Positions 1 through 7,889 of a DNA stretch of 64,000 nucleotides are shown piece after piece. The translations under genes and the position numbers were made by a program. Source of the stretch: Avedoeria sp964651245 (GTDB lineage Bacteria > Chloroflexota > Anaerolineae > Epilineales > Epilineaceae); assembly GCA_964651245.1 (NCBI GenBank), contig CAZYVI010000014.1:50077-114076 (forward strand), read 5' to 3'. The notes beneath the pieces are model-generated. The model was given only the letters and a program-made list of their open reading frames with translations. It ran no database searches and was not told where the DNA came from. Positions within the stretch are counted from its first letter, which is position 1. The number at the start of each line of letters is the position of its first letter.

Positions 1-1614
1 CAGCTGCGCGACGAGGCCGGCGCGATCGTGGCCGAGACCCGCCGCAACGAGATCACGGCCGACGGTCTGCAGTCGCCCGTCGTGCCGTACGACCCCGCCA
101 GGCCGGTCGTGCCATGGTCGGCGCCCGGGCACACGGTGCGGGTCGAGATCGACGGCCATGGCGCGCTCGAGACGGTGGTCCGGGGCAGCCGGGCCCGCTA
201 CGATCCCGAAATCGGCCGCCTGACCGGCCATGCCCCGCCGGGGTCGTGGGTGCGCACGCTGCGCGGCGAGTTCGGCGATGCGCCCGACGTCGCCGCGATC
301 GTCGGCGCCGACGGCAGGCTGGCGTTGTCGCTCGAGCCGCGACCGTTCGTGTACGCCGACAACGTGGCGTACCTGGTGCGCACCGGACCCGACACCGGCG
401 AGTCGTTCGTCGCCCGCACGCCGACCGAACGGATCCTGCTCTTCGGCAACTCGGTGAACATCGTGCCCGACGGCGCGTTGCCGGTGGATCTGGTCCTCGA
501 GCCGGCTGGGGGTGGGCGGATCGAGCGCCAGCTCGACGACCCCATCTACTACAGCTGGTGGAGCGGCCAGGAGATCTACGACCGCGACGGGCGTCCGATC
601 GTGCTGCGCCCGGGCGACCGGATGCACAGCCGATCCGTCGGCGGAACGAACGTCTCGTTCGTGATCCCGCCGCTGACGGCGCACGTCGCCCCGGACGGTC
701 ACGCGCTCGCCGGAACCACCGTGCCCGACGCCACCGTCGTGCTGCAATGGACCGCCGAGCCGCCCGACGTGTTCCGGCTGCTGAGCCCGTCGGAGTGGTG
801 GCTGACCTGGGAAGGGTCCACCGCCAGCGCGCCCATCGTGGCGGGCCCGCGCGGCGACTTCCGGCACGCCTGTGAGCCGTTGTGTCCGATGGCCCAGGGC
901 ATCGTGAGAGCGTCGACGCAGTACACTGCGCCCGAGGCCGGCCGACCACAGCCCTGGATCTACTTCCTGCGCCAACCGCTCTACGGCGTCGGCATCGACA
1001 CCAGCCAGCTGGTGGGCCACGCCACGTCGGGCAGCCCCGTCACCGCCACGCTCGTCGACGGGGCGGATCGGCCGGTCGAGCGCCGTGCGTCGCTGGCGAC
1101 GCTCAGCGTCGGCGACCGGCTGCCCGGCTGGTCGATCGACTGGCGCGACCGCTTCCCCGACGGTCTTCCGGCGGGCACCCGATTCGCCGTCGCGGTCGCC
1201 GGCACCGTCGTGACGCTGACGGTGCCCGGAATCGCGCCGCTCGTCGCCGACGTCGGGACGGATCGGGTGGCGGGGCGCGGACCGGCCGGAGCCGACATCG
1301 AGGTCTGGCGGCGGCCGAATCCGGCCGACGCCGCCAGCCGCGAGCTGGCGTCCGTGCGCACCTCGATCGGCGCCGACGGCGGCTGGTCGGTGTCGTTCGC
1401 CGAGGCCGACCTGCGCTACGCCGACGACCTCCTGGTCAACGTCGTCGCGCCCGACCGGCGCACGTTCGCCCAGCTCAACGTGCTGACGATCGATGGGCCG
1501 GTCGAGCCGACGCGCACCGCGACGCCCGAAGCCCTCCCCGCGCCCACCGCCACGTCGCCGCCCACGCCGTCGCCGGTCGGTCGCCGGCTGCTGCTGCCGT
1601 GGGCGCGGCGCTGA
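1..1614 (+). CDS. Secreted/surface protein, 5' end outside window
   Basis: The reading frame is open from base 1 and in phase with the first recognisable residues (QLRDEAGAIVAETR), so the gene starts upstream of the window and at least 537 residues are visible. I recognise no enzymatic domain; the alternating hydrophobic/Gly-Pro pattern suggests repeated beta-sandwich modules. The last ~35 residues form a Thr/Pro-rich linker (TRTATPEALPAPTATSPPTP) followed by the terminal motif RRLLLPWARR. That motif matches the C-termini of many other exported proteins in this window, so a surface location is inferred. A GTG at 28 could be proposed as a start, but no ribosome binding site precedes it and coding sequence continues upstream. 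Function unknown. Confidence 0.75.
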   Translation, partial: QLRDEAGAIVAETRRNEITADGLQSPVVPYDPARPVVPWSAPGHTVRVEIDGHGALETVVRGSRARYDPEIGRLTGHAPPGSWVRTLRGEFGDAPDVAAIVGADGRLALSLEPRPFVYADNVAYLVRTGPDTGESFVARTPTERILLFGNSVNIVPDGALPVDLVLEPAGGGRIERQLDDPIYYSWWSGQEIYDRDGRPIVLRPGDRMHSRSVGGTNVSFVIPPLTAHVAPDGHALAGTTVPDATVVLQWTAEPPDVFRLLSPSEWWLTWEGSTASAPIVAGPRGDFRHACEPLCPMAQGIVRASTQYTAPEAGRPQPWIYFLRQPLYGVGIDTSQLVGHATSGSPVTATLVDGADRPVERRASLATLSVGDRLPGWSIDWRDRFPDGLPAGTRFAVAVAGTVVTLTVPGIAPLVADVGTDRVAGRGPAGADIEVWRRPNPADAASRELASVRTSIGADGGWSVSFAEADLRYADDLLVNVVAPDRRTFAQLNVLTIDGPVEPTRTATPEALPAPTATSPPTPSPVGRRLLLPWARR

Positions 1615-1627
1615 GGGGCCGCGCGCC

Positions 1628-1710
1628 GTCTACCGCACCGCCCCGATGAGGTGCGCCCCGCTCACCGGGTCGCGGCCGGCCGCGCGCATCGCGCGGCGGA
1701 TGGCGGCGGT
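1628..1710. repeat. 83-bp direct repeat, copy 1: remnant of CHAT-gene 3' end
   Basis: These 83 bases match 2569-2651 with only two mismatches by eye. Copy 2 is the stop codon plus the last ~26 codons of the CHAT-like gene. Here the same codons and stop are present on the minus strand (ending DPVSGAHLIGAVR) but the rest of that gene is missing. The toxin-antitoxin pair lies exactly between the two copies. Either the cassette integrated with duplication of the gene's 3' end, or a paralogous neighbour was largely replaced. Confidence 0.85.
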
Positions 1711-1712
1711 GG

Positions 1713-2144
1713 CTACCGCGGGGCCGGCCGCAGCTCGAACGCCGCGCAGTGGCGCGGCCGGACGGCGCCGAAGTGGCGGTGGTCGAGCGTCAGGATCGTG
1801 CGGATGTTCAACCGCTCGGCAAGCCCGACGACGAGGGCATCGACGAAGTCGAGGCCGGTGTCGGCGTACTGCCGCATGACCTCGGCCGCGCGCGCGTAGT
1901 CGGCGGCTTCGGCGTCGAGCAGCGCGAAAGCGCTTTCCGGCGCGCCGAGCGTGGCTACGAACGTGGCCGCGCCGGTTGCGCCGGCGCGGCGATGCAGCAT
2001 GTAGACGATCTCGGCCAGGCCGGCCGCCGGCAGCCACGGCATGGTGTCGAGCGCGGCGGCGGCGCGGGCGATCCGGTCGTGGCTCGGATCGCCCGCGTTG
2101 AGCAGGCCGACGACGAAGCTGGTGTCAGCGATCGTCGTGGTCAC
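1713..2144 (-). CDS. vapC: PIN-domain toxin, VapC-like
   Basis: This 143-residue protein has the PIN-domain layout: a first Asp in TTTIADTSFVVGLL, a central acidic position (AEIVYML), then TGLDFVDALVVGLAERL with a conserved Asp, and the late Asp/His of TILTLDHRHFGAVRP. PIN toxins are Mg-dependent RNases that cut tRNA or rRNA when freed from their antitoxin. The GTG start at 2144 gives a normal-length protein and a 20-bp overlap with the preceding antitoxin gene, typical of toxin-antitoxin operons. Longer upstream extensions are low-complexity Arg-rich sequence and were rejected. The pair sits between two copies of an 83-bp repeat and may have moved as a unit. Confidence 0.85.
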   Translation of the reverse strand: MTTTIADTSFVVGLLNAGDPSHDRIARAAAALDTMPWLPAAGLAEIVYMLHRRAGATGAATFVATLGAPESAFALLDAEAADYARAAEVMRQYADTGLDFVDALVVGLAERLNIRTILTLDHRHFGAVRPRHCAAFELRPAPR

Positions 2145-2421
2145 GGCGAATCCGCTCGAACTTCGCTTCGACGGCCTCGCCGAACGCCGCCTCGACGTCG
2201 GACGCGGCGTCGCCTTCGCGCCAGCTGAACAGCCCGGTGAGCGCCGCCAACGGCGACCCCTCCGCCGCCCCCGACGCGGCGACGTAGCTACCGATGGCCT
2301 CGCGAATGAGCCACGACGACGTCGTGCCCCGTCGGCGGGCGATGTCACGCAGACGCGCGACGATCTCCTCGTCGAGCATGACGGTGGTGCGCTTCATGGA
2401 CCGGTTGGGTGTGCGGCGCAT
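2125..2421 (-). CDS. vapB: Ribbon-helix-helix antitoxin, VapB-like
   Basis: This 98-residue protein opens with an RHH DNA-binding signature (KRTTVMLDEEIVARLRDIAR, then a turn and a second helix SSWLIREAIGSYVA). The acidic/aromatic C-terminal tail (FSWREGDAASDVEAAF) would wrap the toxin. Start choice: the ATG at 2421 has GGAG about 11 nt upstream; an internal ATG at 2397 (MKRTTV) is the alternative. The gene precedes and overlaps the PIN toxin by 20 bp. RHH antitoxins repress their own operon, and an AT-rich inverted repeat lies just upstream. Class is inferred from the fold and the PIN partner. Confidence 0.85.
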   Translation of the reverse strand: MRRTPNRSMKRTTVMLDEEIVARLRDIARRRGTTSSWLIREAIGSYVAASGAAEGSPLAALTGLFSWREGDAASDVEAAFGEAVEAKFERIRRDHDDR

Positions 2422-2441
2422 GCGGAAGGCTCCGATGATGG

Positions 2442-2461
2442 ATATGTATAGGGTAGCATAT
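2442..2461 (-). promoter_or_regulatory. Putative vapBC promoter/operator
   Basis: This AT-rich patch stands out in very GC-rich surroundings. It contains ATATG (2442-2446), ten bases, then CATAT (2457-2461), an inverted repeat suited to a dimeric RHH repressor. TATACAT and TATGCT on the minus strand resemble -10 boxes 20-40 nt upstream of the antitoxin start. No convincing -35 box is seen. Confidence 0.4.
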
Positions 2462-2568
2462 ATGGTGATCGCGCATGACGCGGGCCGTCGAACGTAGACC
2501 TGTCGCCCGGGGCGGAGTCGCGTGCCACCGCTCGCCGGCGTCGCCGTTGCCAGCCGATCGCTCGGTCT

Positions 2569-2651
2569 GTCTACCGCACCGCCCCGATGAGGTACGCCCC
2601 GCTCACCGGGTCGCGGCCGGCCGCGAGCATCGCGCGGCGGATGGCGGCGGT
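2569..2651. repeat. 83-bp direct repeat, copy 2 (3' end of CHAT gene)
   Basis: Partner of the repeat at 1628-1710, two mismatches. It covers the stop codon and the last ~26 codons of the intact CHAT-like gene. The 858 bases between the copies hold exactly the toxin-antitoxin module. Confidence 0.85.
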
Positions 2652-4829
2652 CGGCGTGGCGCCCTCGGCCAAGGCGGCGACAAGGGCCAGCGTGGCGCGG
2701 TCGGTGTGGGCGGCCGAGACGAGGTCGCTCCAGCCGATGACGGCGTCGGCGCCGCGGGCCAGGAACGCCTCCGACAGCGCCCGCCCGCGCAGGCCGTCGC
2801 AGCCCATGAGGACGATCGTCGTGCCGGGCGCGAACGTACCCCGCAGGTGGTCGCGGACGAAAGCCGGACCGAGGCCGAGGTAGGGCCGGCCGTCGCCGCC
2901 CGCCGTGCGGCGGACCGGGACGAGCGCCGCCAGCGCCGCCGCGTCGAGCCGTGACGGCGGCGGCGCGCGCCGGGCGGACGGCGGCGGATCCGGCGGCGGC
3001 GACGGCGGGCCCAGCGGCGCGGCCAGGCCGGTGACGGCGTAGCGGTCGAGGTCGACCGGCTCGTTCGTGAACAGCGCGGCGTCGTCCGTCCAGCGCCCGG
3101 CGTCGAACACGAGCGCCGAGTGGACGCGCAGGACAACGAGCCGGGCGCCGCTCGACGGCAGCTCCGCCAGGCGGGCGACGTTCACCGCCTCGGGCGGAAC
3201 CACCTCGAGCCGGTAGCCCGCGCCTTCGACCGCCGACCGCAGCACGGCCGCGAACGACTCGCCCGGTACGACCTCGCCGAGCTGGTCGACGAGCAGGGCC
3301 GTCGGCCCGCGGCGCCGGACCGGCCATGTCCAGCCCCGCGTCCACGGCCGGGCGAGGGGACCGACGAGCGGCCGCATGGCGGCCAGCGGCGCCAGCGCCC
3401 CCAGCGCCTCGCCGCCGACCATCGCCGGCGGGTCGGGCGGTGGCAGGTGGCGCGCCGGCGGGTCGGGCGGCGGGAACGGCGGGCCGGGCACGATCGGGGT
3501 GCAGCGCGGCGGGCACGGCGGCACCGTCGTCGCCGTCGGCGTGGCGGTGCGGGTCGGGGAGGCGGTCCGCGTCGCCGTCGGCGTCCGCGTCGCCGTGGCG
3601 GTGCGGCTGGGCGTGGGGGTGAACGACGGGATGCCGGTGCGGGTGGCGGTGGTCGTCGGGGTGCGCGACGGCGTCGGGGTGGCGGTGCGCGTGGCGGTCG
3701 TCGATGCCGTCGGCGTGGCGGTGCGGGTCGACGTCGCGGTCCGCGTCGGCGTGGCGGTGCGGGTGGGCGTCGGCGTCGCGGTGGGCGTGGACGTGCGCGA
3801 CGGCGTGGGGGACGCGGTGGCGGTGCGGGTCGACGTCGCGGTCCGCGTCGCGGTCGAGGTGACGGTGGGCGTGGGCGTCCGGGTGGCGGTCGACGTGCGG
3901 GTGGGCGTCGACGTGCGGGTGGGCGTCGACGACGGCGTCGGCGACCACGACGGCGTGGCGGTCGGCGTCGGCGTCGTCGTCGGCGTCGGCGTGATCGTCG
4001 GCGTGCGGGTGACCGTCGGCGTCAGCGTCGCGGTCGGCGAGGCGGTCGGCGACGGCGTCGGCAGCTGGAGCACGATGCAGTTGCCGTCGTCGACGCGGTC
4101 GCAGTTCGGCGTCTGGTCGAGGTTGGGGTCGTGGAGGTCGCTCGCCCACATGACGCGGAACAGCGTCGGGTTGCCCAGCGCGGCGCGGCTGACGTACATG
4201 TCGACGTGGACGCCGTCGATGCGGTAGCCGATGTCGGCATGGCCGCTGGCGCCCTGCGGACCGCCCGCGCCGGCCGTCCCGGCGCCGACGACGCGCCGCC
4301 AGGCGGTGCTGCCCGGCGCGTTCGTCATGTAGCCGGGCGGGCTGCTGCCGCCCCAGCGGGCGGTGAAGCCGACGTTGGCCAGGTCGTCCATGAGCGTCTG
4401 CTCGCCCAGGCGGTCGCGCCCGAGCGTCGGGTCGGGGGGCAGCGTCCGGTCCTCGACCATCAGCAGGTACTCGGCGTTGACCATGTTGCCGCCCGCGGCC
4501 ACGCCGTCGCCGTCGATGTCGAAGAACCACTTGTAGCGGGCCTCGCCCGTCGGGCCGTCGTTCGGCCAGCCGGCCGGATCGACGTGCTGGAGCCGCAGGA
4601 AGAGGTATTCGCCGTCGACGGCGGCGTAGGCGCGGGCCACGTTGCGGTGGTCGGCGCAGCCGGCTTCGTCGGGGTCGGGGCCGATCGAGGTCCAGAGCAC
4701 CGGCCAGCCGGGGAAGGCGTCGGGGCGCAGGCTCCGGGGCGATCGGAGGCGGGCGCCGGCGACCGCGGTCAAGGTGACCGCCATGCCCAACGACGCCGTC
4801 ACCGCCAAAGTGCTGGGCCAGCGGCGCAC
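2571..4829 (-). CDS. Exported stalked protein with C-terminal CHAT-like (caspase-clan) domain
   Basis: The start is GTG at 4829, preceded at 8-nt spacing by GGAGG, giving 752 residues. An N-terminal hydrophobic segment (~residues 5-25) is a signal peptide or anchor. Residues ~30-250 form a globular region (KWFFDIDGDG, ADIGYRIDGVHVDMYVSRAAL) resembling surface beta-sandwich domains. A ~180-residue TPT/SPT-repeat stalk follows, then a Pro-rich hinge and a CHAT-like domain. In that domain VVLRVHSA supplies the candidate catalytic His (~570), IVLMGCDGLRGRALSEAFLARGA the candidate Cys (~677), and DAVIGWSDLVS fits the family's later strand. CHAT proteins are normally cytoplasmic proteases, so an exported stalked version is unusual. 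The 3' end is duplicated beyond the vapBC module. The active-site assignment is inferred from motif order. Confidence 0.75.
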   Translation of the reverse strand: MRRWPSTLAVTASLGMAVTLTAVAGARLRSPRSLRPDAFPGWPVLWTSIGPDPDEAGCADHRNVARAYAAVDGEYLFLRLQHVDPAGWPNDGPTGEARYKWFFDIDGDGVAAGGNMVNAEYLLMVEDRTLPPDPTLGRDRLGEQTLMDDLANVGFTARWGGSSPPGYMTNAPGSTAWRRVVGAGTAGAGGPQGASGHADIGYRIDGVHVDMYVSRAALGNPTLFRVMWASDLHDPNLDQTPNCDRVDDGNCIVLQLPTPSPTASPTATLTPTVTRTPTITPTPTTTPTPTATPSWSPTPSSTPTRTSTPTRTSTATRTPTPTVTSTATRTATSTRTATASPTPSRTSTPTATPTPTRTATPTRTATSTRTATPTASTTATRTATPTPSRTPTTTATRTGIPSFTPTPSRTATATRTPTATRTASPTRTATPTATTVPPCPPRCTPIVPGPPFPPPDPPARHLPPPDPPAMVGGEALGALAPLAAMRPLVGPLARPWTRGWTWPVRRRGPTALLVDQLGEVVPGESFAAVLRSAVEGAGYRLEVVPPEAVNVARLAELPSSGARLVVLRVHSALVFDAGRWTDDAALFTNEPVDLDRYAVTGLAAPLGPPSPPPDPPPSARRAPPPSRLDAAALAALVPVRRTAGGDGRPYLGLGPAFVRDHLRGTFAPGTTIVLMGCDGLRGRALSEAFLARGADAVIGWSDLVSAAHTDRATLALVAALAEGATPTAAIRRAMLAAGRDPVSGAYLIGAVR
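3525..4065 (-). repeat. Low-complexity TPT-encoding tract
   Basis: About 540 bp of imperfect 6-12 bp units (minus strand ACGCCGACG/ACCGCCACG types) encode the Thr/Pro stalk of the CHAT-like protein. Such tracts can change length by slippage or recombination. The repeats keep the frame open. Confidence 0.8.
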
Positions 4830-4883
4830 GCGATCGACCTCCGGGGAGCGCCGGTCGCAGGGGGGATGGCGCGGCGCCTCCCC

Positions 4884-4911
4884 AGCATAACACAAAAATA
4901 ACCCACTGCAA
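4884..4911 (-). promoter_or_regulatory. Putative sigma-70-type promoter of the CHAT gene
   Basis: On the minus strand TTGCAG (4906-4911) and TATGCT (4884-4889) are separated by 16 bases in an AT-rich island. The element lies 55 bp upstream of the GTG start at 4829, in the ~290-bp divergent gap before the cysteine-repeat gene. Nothing else is evident in that gap. Confidence 0.5.
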
Positions 4912-5122
4912 GTTCTTTGTTCGCCGCAGCGGCGACTGGGCCGCCGCGGGTGTCGGGTGCGGCAGGATGCGGTCGTCGCCGCGTGTTCGGCCATCCATGT
5001 CTGACGGCCAATCATCGGCGCCGCCCGGCGCGTACCACCCCTGAATCGACGCGGCGCCGACCGATGCCCAGACCGGCGGCCCGCGCCCCCCGACTCGAGC
5101 AGAGCACATTCGGAGGTTCGCC

Positions 5123-5827
5123 ATGCGCAAGTTCGGATTCGCGTTCCTGTTCACGTTGGCGTTGGTGAGCGGGCTGGCCGGCACCGCGTTCGCCCAGGGC
5201 GGCGGCCGCGGCGGGCCGGGCGGCGGCGGCCACCCGCGTCCCGAGGCGTGCGCCGCGGTGGCCAAGGCGGTGCACGAGGCCTGCCCGTGCAACGGCGTCG
5301 ACGGCGCCGGCTGGGCCGACCACGCCGCCTATGTGGAGTGCGCCAAGACGGCCGCCGCGGCCGCCGTGGCCGCCGGCGGCTCGCAGGAGTGCGCCGACAA
5401 GGTGGTCGAGCGGGCCGAGAAGAGCCCGATCGGCACCGAGGGCTTCACCTGCCCGACGCCGCGCGCCCCGGGCGGCGAGCGCCCGGCGCCGGACCCCGGC
5501 GCGCCGCGCCGCCCCGGCCGCCCCGGTGAGCCCGGCCGCCCCGGCGAGCCGCGGGCTCCGCGCCCGGCCGACGAGTGCGTTGCGGTGGCCAAGGCCGTGC
5601 ACGCGGCCTGCCCGTGCAACGGCGTCGACGGCAACGGCTGGACGGACCATGCCGCGTATGTGACGTGCGTCACCGAAGCCGCGAACGCGGCGGTCGCGGC
5701 CGGCGGCTCGCAGGAGTGCGCCGACAAGGCGGTCGAGCGCGCCGACAAGAGCCCCATCGGCACCGAGGGCTTCACGTGCCCGGCCGATGGCGGTCGCGGT
5801 CGGCGCGGCCCGGGCGGCGGCCGGTAA
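5123..5827 (+). CDS. Small secreted protein with two six-cysteine repeats
   Basis: This 234-residue protein starts with ATG preceded by GGAGG and has a textbook signal peptide cleaved after AFA (~24). Two nearly identical ~69-residue modules follow (43-111 and 152-220). Each has six cysteines at identical spacing (C43, 54, 56, 73, 90, 110 and C152, 163, 165, 182, 199, 219) and shares CPCNGVDG, GGSQECADK and SPIGTEGFTCP. A Pro/Gly/Arg linker (PGRPGEPGRPGEP) with collagen-like character joins them, and Gly/Arg tails flank them. The even cysteine number suggests three disulfides per module outside the membrane. I do not recognise the family; the tandem copies are an internal duplication. A strong hairpin follows the gene. 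Confidence 0.85.
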   Translation: MRKFGFAFLFTLALVSGLAGTAFAQGGGRGGPGGGGHPRPEACAAVAKAVHEACPCNGVDGAGWADHAAYVECAKTAAAAAVAAGGSQECADKVVERAEKSPIGTEGFTCPTPRAPGGERPAPDPGAPRRPGRPGEPGRPGEPRAPRPADECVAVAKAVHAACPCNGVDGNGWTDHAAYVTCVTEAANAAVAAGGSQECADKAVERADKSPIGTEGFTCPADGGRGRRGPGGGR

Positions 5828-5865
5828 GGCCACGGCGCCACGCGGCACTGCGGTTCGTCCGCGAT

Positions 5866-5899
5866 GCGCAGCCCCCGGCCCATCGGCCGGGGGCTGCGC
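5866..5899 (+). terminator. Intrinsic terminator-like hairpin
   Basis: A perfect 15-bp stem (5866-5880 with 5885-5899) with a CATC loop lies 39 bp after the cysteine-repeat gene. No U-tract follows, as is common in very GC-rich genomes. Confidence 0.6.
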
Positions 5900-6069
5900 C
5901 CTGTCCGGCGTGGGCGCGCCGCGCGCCGGTGGGCGTCCGGCGGCGGGGTTGTCGGGCCCGGCGCATGGCCGGCTGGGCTACCATGACCGCGGCGGGCGAC
6001 GTTAGGCCCGCTGCCGCCGGGCCGATCATTGGCGGCGCCGCACGCGTATCACCGGTGACCCGCGCCGTC

Positions 6070-6753
6070 ATGCAGTCCGAACCCTCGCCGAACCTGCCGC
6101 ACTTGATCGCGCGCGCCCGCGCCGGCGACGAGGCGGCGCTGCGCTGGCTCTACGAGGCGCACCGGCCGCGGGTCCACCGCCTGGCCGTCGGCCTGCTGGG
6201 CGACGGCGACGAGGCCGACGACATCGTGCAGGACGTCATGATCTACGCGCTGGGCCACCTCGACCGCTACGACCCCGATCGCGCCGCGTTCACGACGTGG
6301 CTCCACACGATCGCGGTCAGTCGCTGCCGCGACCGCGGCCGCCGCGCGCGGCGGCGGCTCGGGGGGCTGCGCGCGTGGTGGTCGGCGTTCGGCGAGCCGA
6401 GCGCCGACCCCGAAGCCGGCCTCGACCGGATCGACGCCCAGGGTGCGCTTGGGCAGGCGTTGGGGTCGCTGACCCCGCTGCAGCGCGAGGCGCTGGCGCT
6501 GCGGGTCGTCGCCGAGCTGAGCTTCCAGGAGATCGGCGACGCCCTCGGCATCCCGCTGCGCACCGCGCAGACGCGCGTCACGGGCGCCGTGGCCGCCCTC
6601 CGGCGGGCGATGGCCCCGGGCGCAGCCGGCCGACCGTCGCCGGGCGGGCGCGCCGGCAGATCACCGAACGCCGGGGCACCGTCGACGTCCGGCGACGTCT
6701 CGTTCGCCGCTGGCCCCGCCGCCGACCCACCGACCCAGGCAGGTCGCCGATGA
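6070..6753 (+). CDS. ECF RNA polymerase sigma factor
   Basis: This 227-residue protein has the two-domain ECF layout. Sigma region 2 (LPHLIARARAGDEAALRWLY, then EADDIVQDVMIYAL and FTTWLHTIAVSRCRDRGRR) binds core and the -10 element. Region 4 (LTPLQREALALRVVAELSFQ, then EIGDALGIPLRTAQTRVTGAVAALR) binds the -35 element. The ATG at 6070 (MQSEPSPNLPHLI) has only a poor ribosome binding site; upstream in-frame ATGs exist but extend into low-complexity sequence. The stop overlaps the next start (ATGA), so it is co-translated with the zinc-finger anti-sigma factor that presumably holds it inactive. A Pro/Gly-rich tail of ~45 residues follows region 4. Confidence 0.92.
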   Translation: MQSEPSPNLPHLIARARAGDEAALRWLYEAHRPRVHRLAVGLLGDGDEADDIVQDVMIYALGHLDRYDPDRAAFTTWLHTIAVSRCRDRGRRARRRLGGLRAWWSAFGEPSADPEAGLDRIDAQGALGQALGSLTPLQREALALRVVAELSFQEIGDALGIPLRTAQTRVTGAVAALRRAMAPGAAGRPSPGGRAGRSPNAGAPSTSGDVSFAAGPAADPPTQAGRR

Positions 6754-7778
6754 CGACCGCGCAAGCCGGCCACCTCGACGCGGCCCAGGCCCTGGCGTAC
6801 ACGCTGGGCGCGCTCGACGACGCCGAGCAGGCGTCGGCGGCGGCCCACCTGGCGGGCTGCGCGTCGTGCGCGGCCGAGGTCGCCGCGATCCGCGCCGCCA
6901 ACGACGACCTCTTCGGCGCCTGGCGCGCCGCCGTCGACGCCGCGCCGCCCGGGCGCGCCAGCGACTGGGCGGCGGTGCGCGACCGCGTCGTGGCCCGGCC
7001 GCGCGGCCTGGCCGGCGCCTGGCGCTGGGCCGCCGGCGCCATCGGCGGCCTGTCGGCGCCGCTGCTGTTCGCCGCCGGGATCGCCTCGGCCGCCGGCCTG
7101 GGCTACGCGGCGCTGCCGCCGGTGCGCCACGCCGTCCAGCGGGCGCTGGGCGTCACCACCGCCACGCCGCCGCCGACGGCGACGCCCACCGTGGCGGCCA
7201 CGCCCGCCGCCACGACGACGCCCACCGCTGCGCCGGCCGGAGGCGCGTGGCCCGGCGAAGGGCGCGACGCGGGCGACGACGCCGCGGCGCGGAGCGACCG
7301 CAGCGCCGCCAGCTCGACCGCGCCGACGGCGCCGACGGCGACCCCGACGCTCGCCGCGGCGCCGACGCCGTCCGCCACCGCCATGGAGGCGACGGGCGCC
7401 GGCGCCCCGTCCGGCGAGCGCGGCGACGCGACGCCGGGCGCGGCGACCGCGGCGGCGCCGGCCGAGACCACCGCACCACCGGCGCCGACCGAGATGGCGC
7501 CGATCCCGCTCGAGGTTCCGACCCTCGAGCCGCCCGAAGTGGGGCCGGGCCTGCCCGGCCGCGGCACTGTCCGCCCGCCGCGGCGCCCGCCCGGCGGCCC
7601 GCCGCGCTGGCCGCCGCCCGCGCCAACCCGTGACGAGCCGCGCCCGACGCCCGATCGCAGCCGCACGCCGCGCGGCGACCGCGGCCCCGGCCACCCCGGC
7701 GGCGGCCATGCCGCGCCACCCGGCGGGTCGACCGCCGCACCGACCGCCGCGGCGACGCCGCAGCCACCGCCGCCCTAG
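6750..7778 (+). CDS. Transmembrane zinc-finger anti-sigma factor with Thr/Pro-rich tail
   Basis: This 342-residue protein starts with ATG overlapping the sigma-factor stop. The N-terminus carries the anti-sigma zinc-binding pattern H-x3-C-x2-C (AAHLAGCASCAAEV, ~34-47). A hydrophobic segment at ~90-115 (GGLSAPLLFAAGIASAAGLG) is the single membrane span. The remaining ~220 residues are an extracytoplasmic Thr/Pro/Ala-rich tail without a recognisable sensor domain. The pair should respond to an envelope signal, with release of the sigma by proteolysis or conformational change. The tail is unusually long and unstructured for this family and resembles the stalks of the neighbouring surface proteins. 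Confidence 0.88.
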   Translation: MTTAQAGHLDAAQALAYTLGALDDAEQASAAAHLAGCASCAAEVAAIRAANDDLFGAWRAAVDAAPPGRASDWAAVRDRVVARPRGLAGAWRWAAGAIGGLSAPLLFAAGIASAAGLGYAALPPVRHAVQRALGVTTATPPPTATPTVAATPAATTTPTAAPAGGAWPGEGRDAGDDAAARSDRSAASSTAPTAPTATPTLAAAPTPSATAMEATGAGAPSGERGDATPGAATAAAPAETTAPPAPTEMAPIPLEVPTLEPPEVGPGLPGRGTVRPPRRPPGGPPRWPPPAPTRDEPRPTPDRSRTPRGDRGPGHPGGGHAAPPGGSTAAPTAAATPQPPPP

Positions 7779-7889
7779 GGTCGGCGGGGCAGGCCGGTCG
7801 CGGGGCGGCGACGGCCGCCGCGCCCGCCGCGGGCACGCGGCCGGACGACGGCAGGGCTGTCGGGCGGCCGCGTTCGGGGCGGGCACCAC

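Noticed and set aside
1628..2651. att sites of a complete integrative element
   Set aside because: The 83-bp repeats bracket only vapBC; no integrase or recombinase lies between them, so an element is not called.
3120..4901. Long plus-strand frame antisense to the CHAT gene
   Set aside because: It translates to Arg/Gly/Ala low-complexity sequence antisense to the TP tract. The minus-strand frame has a signal peptide, ribosome binding site and domain motifs.
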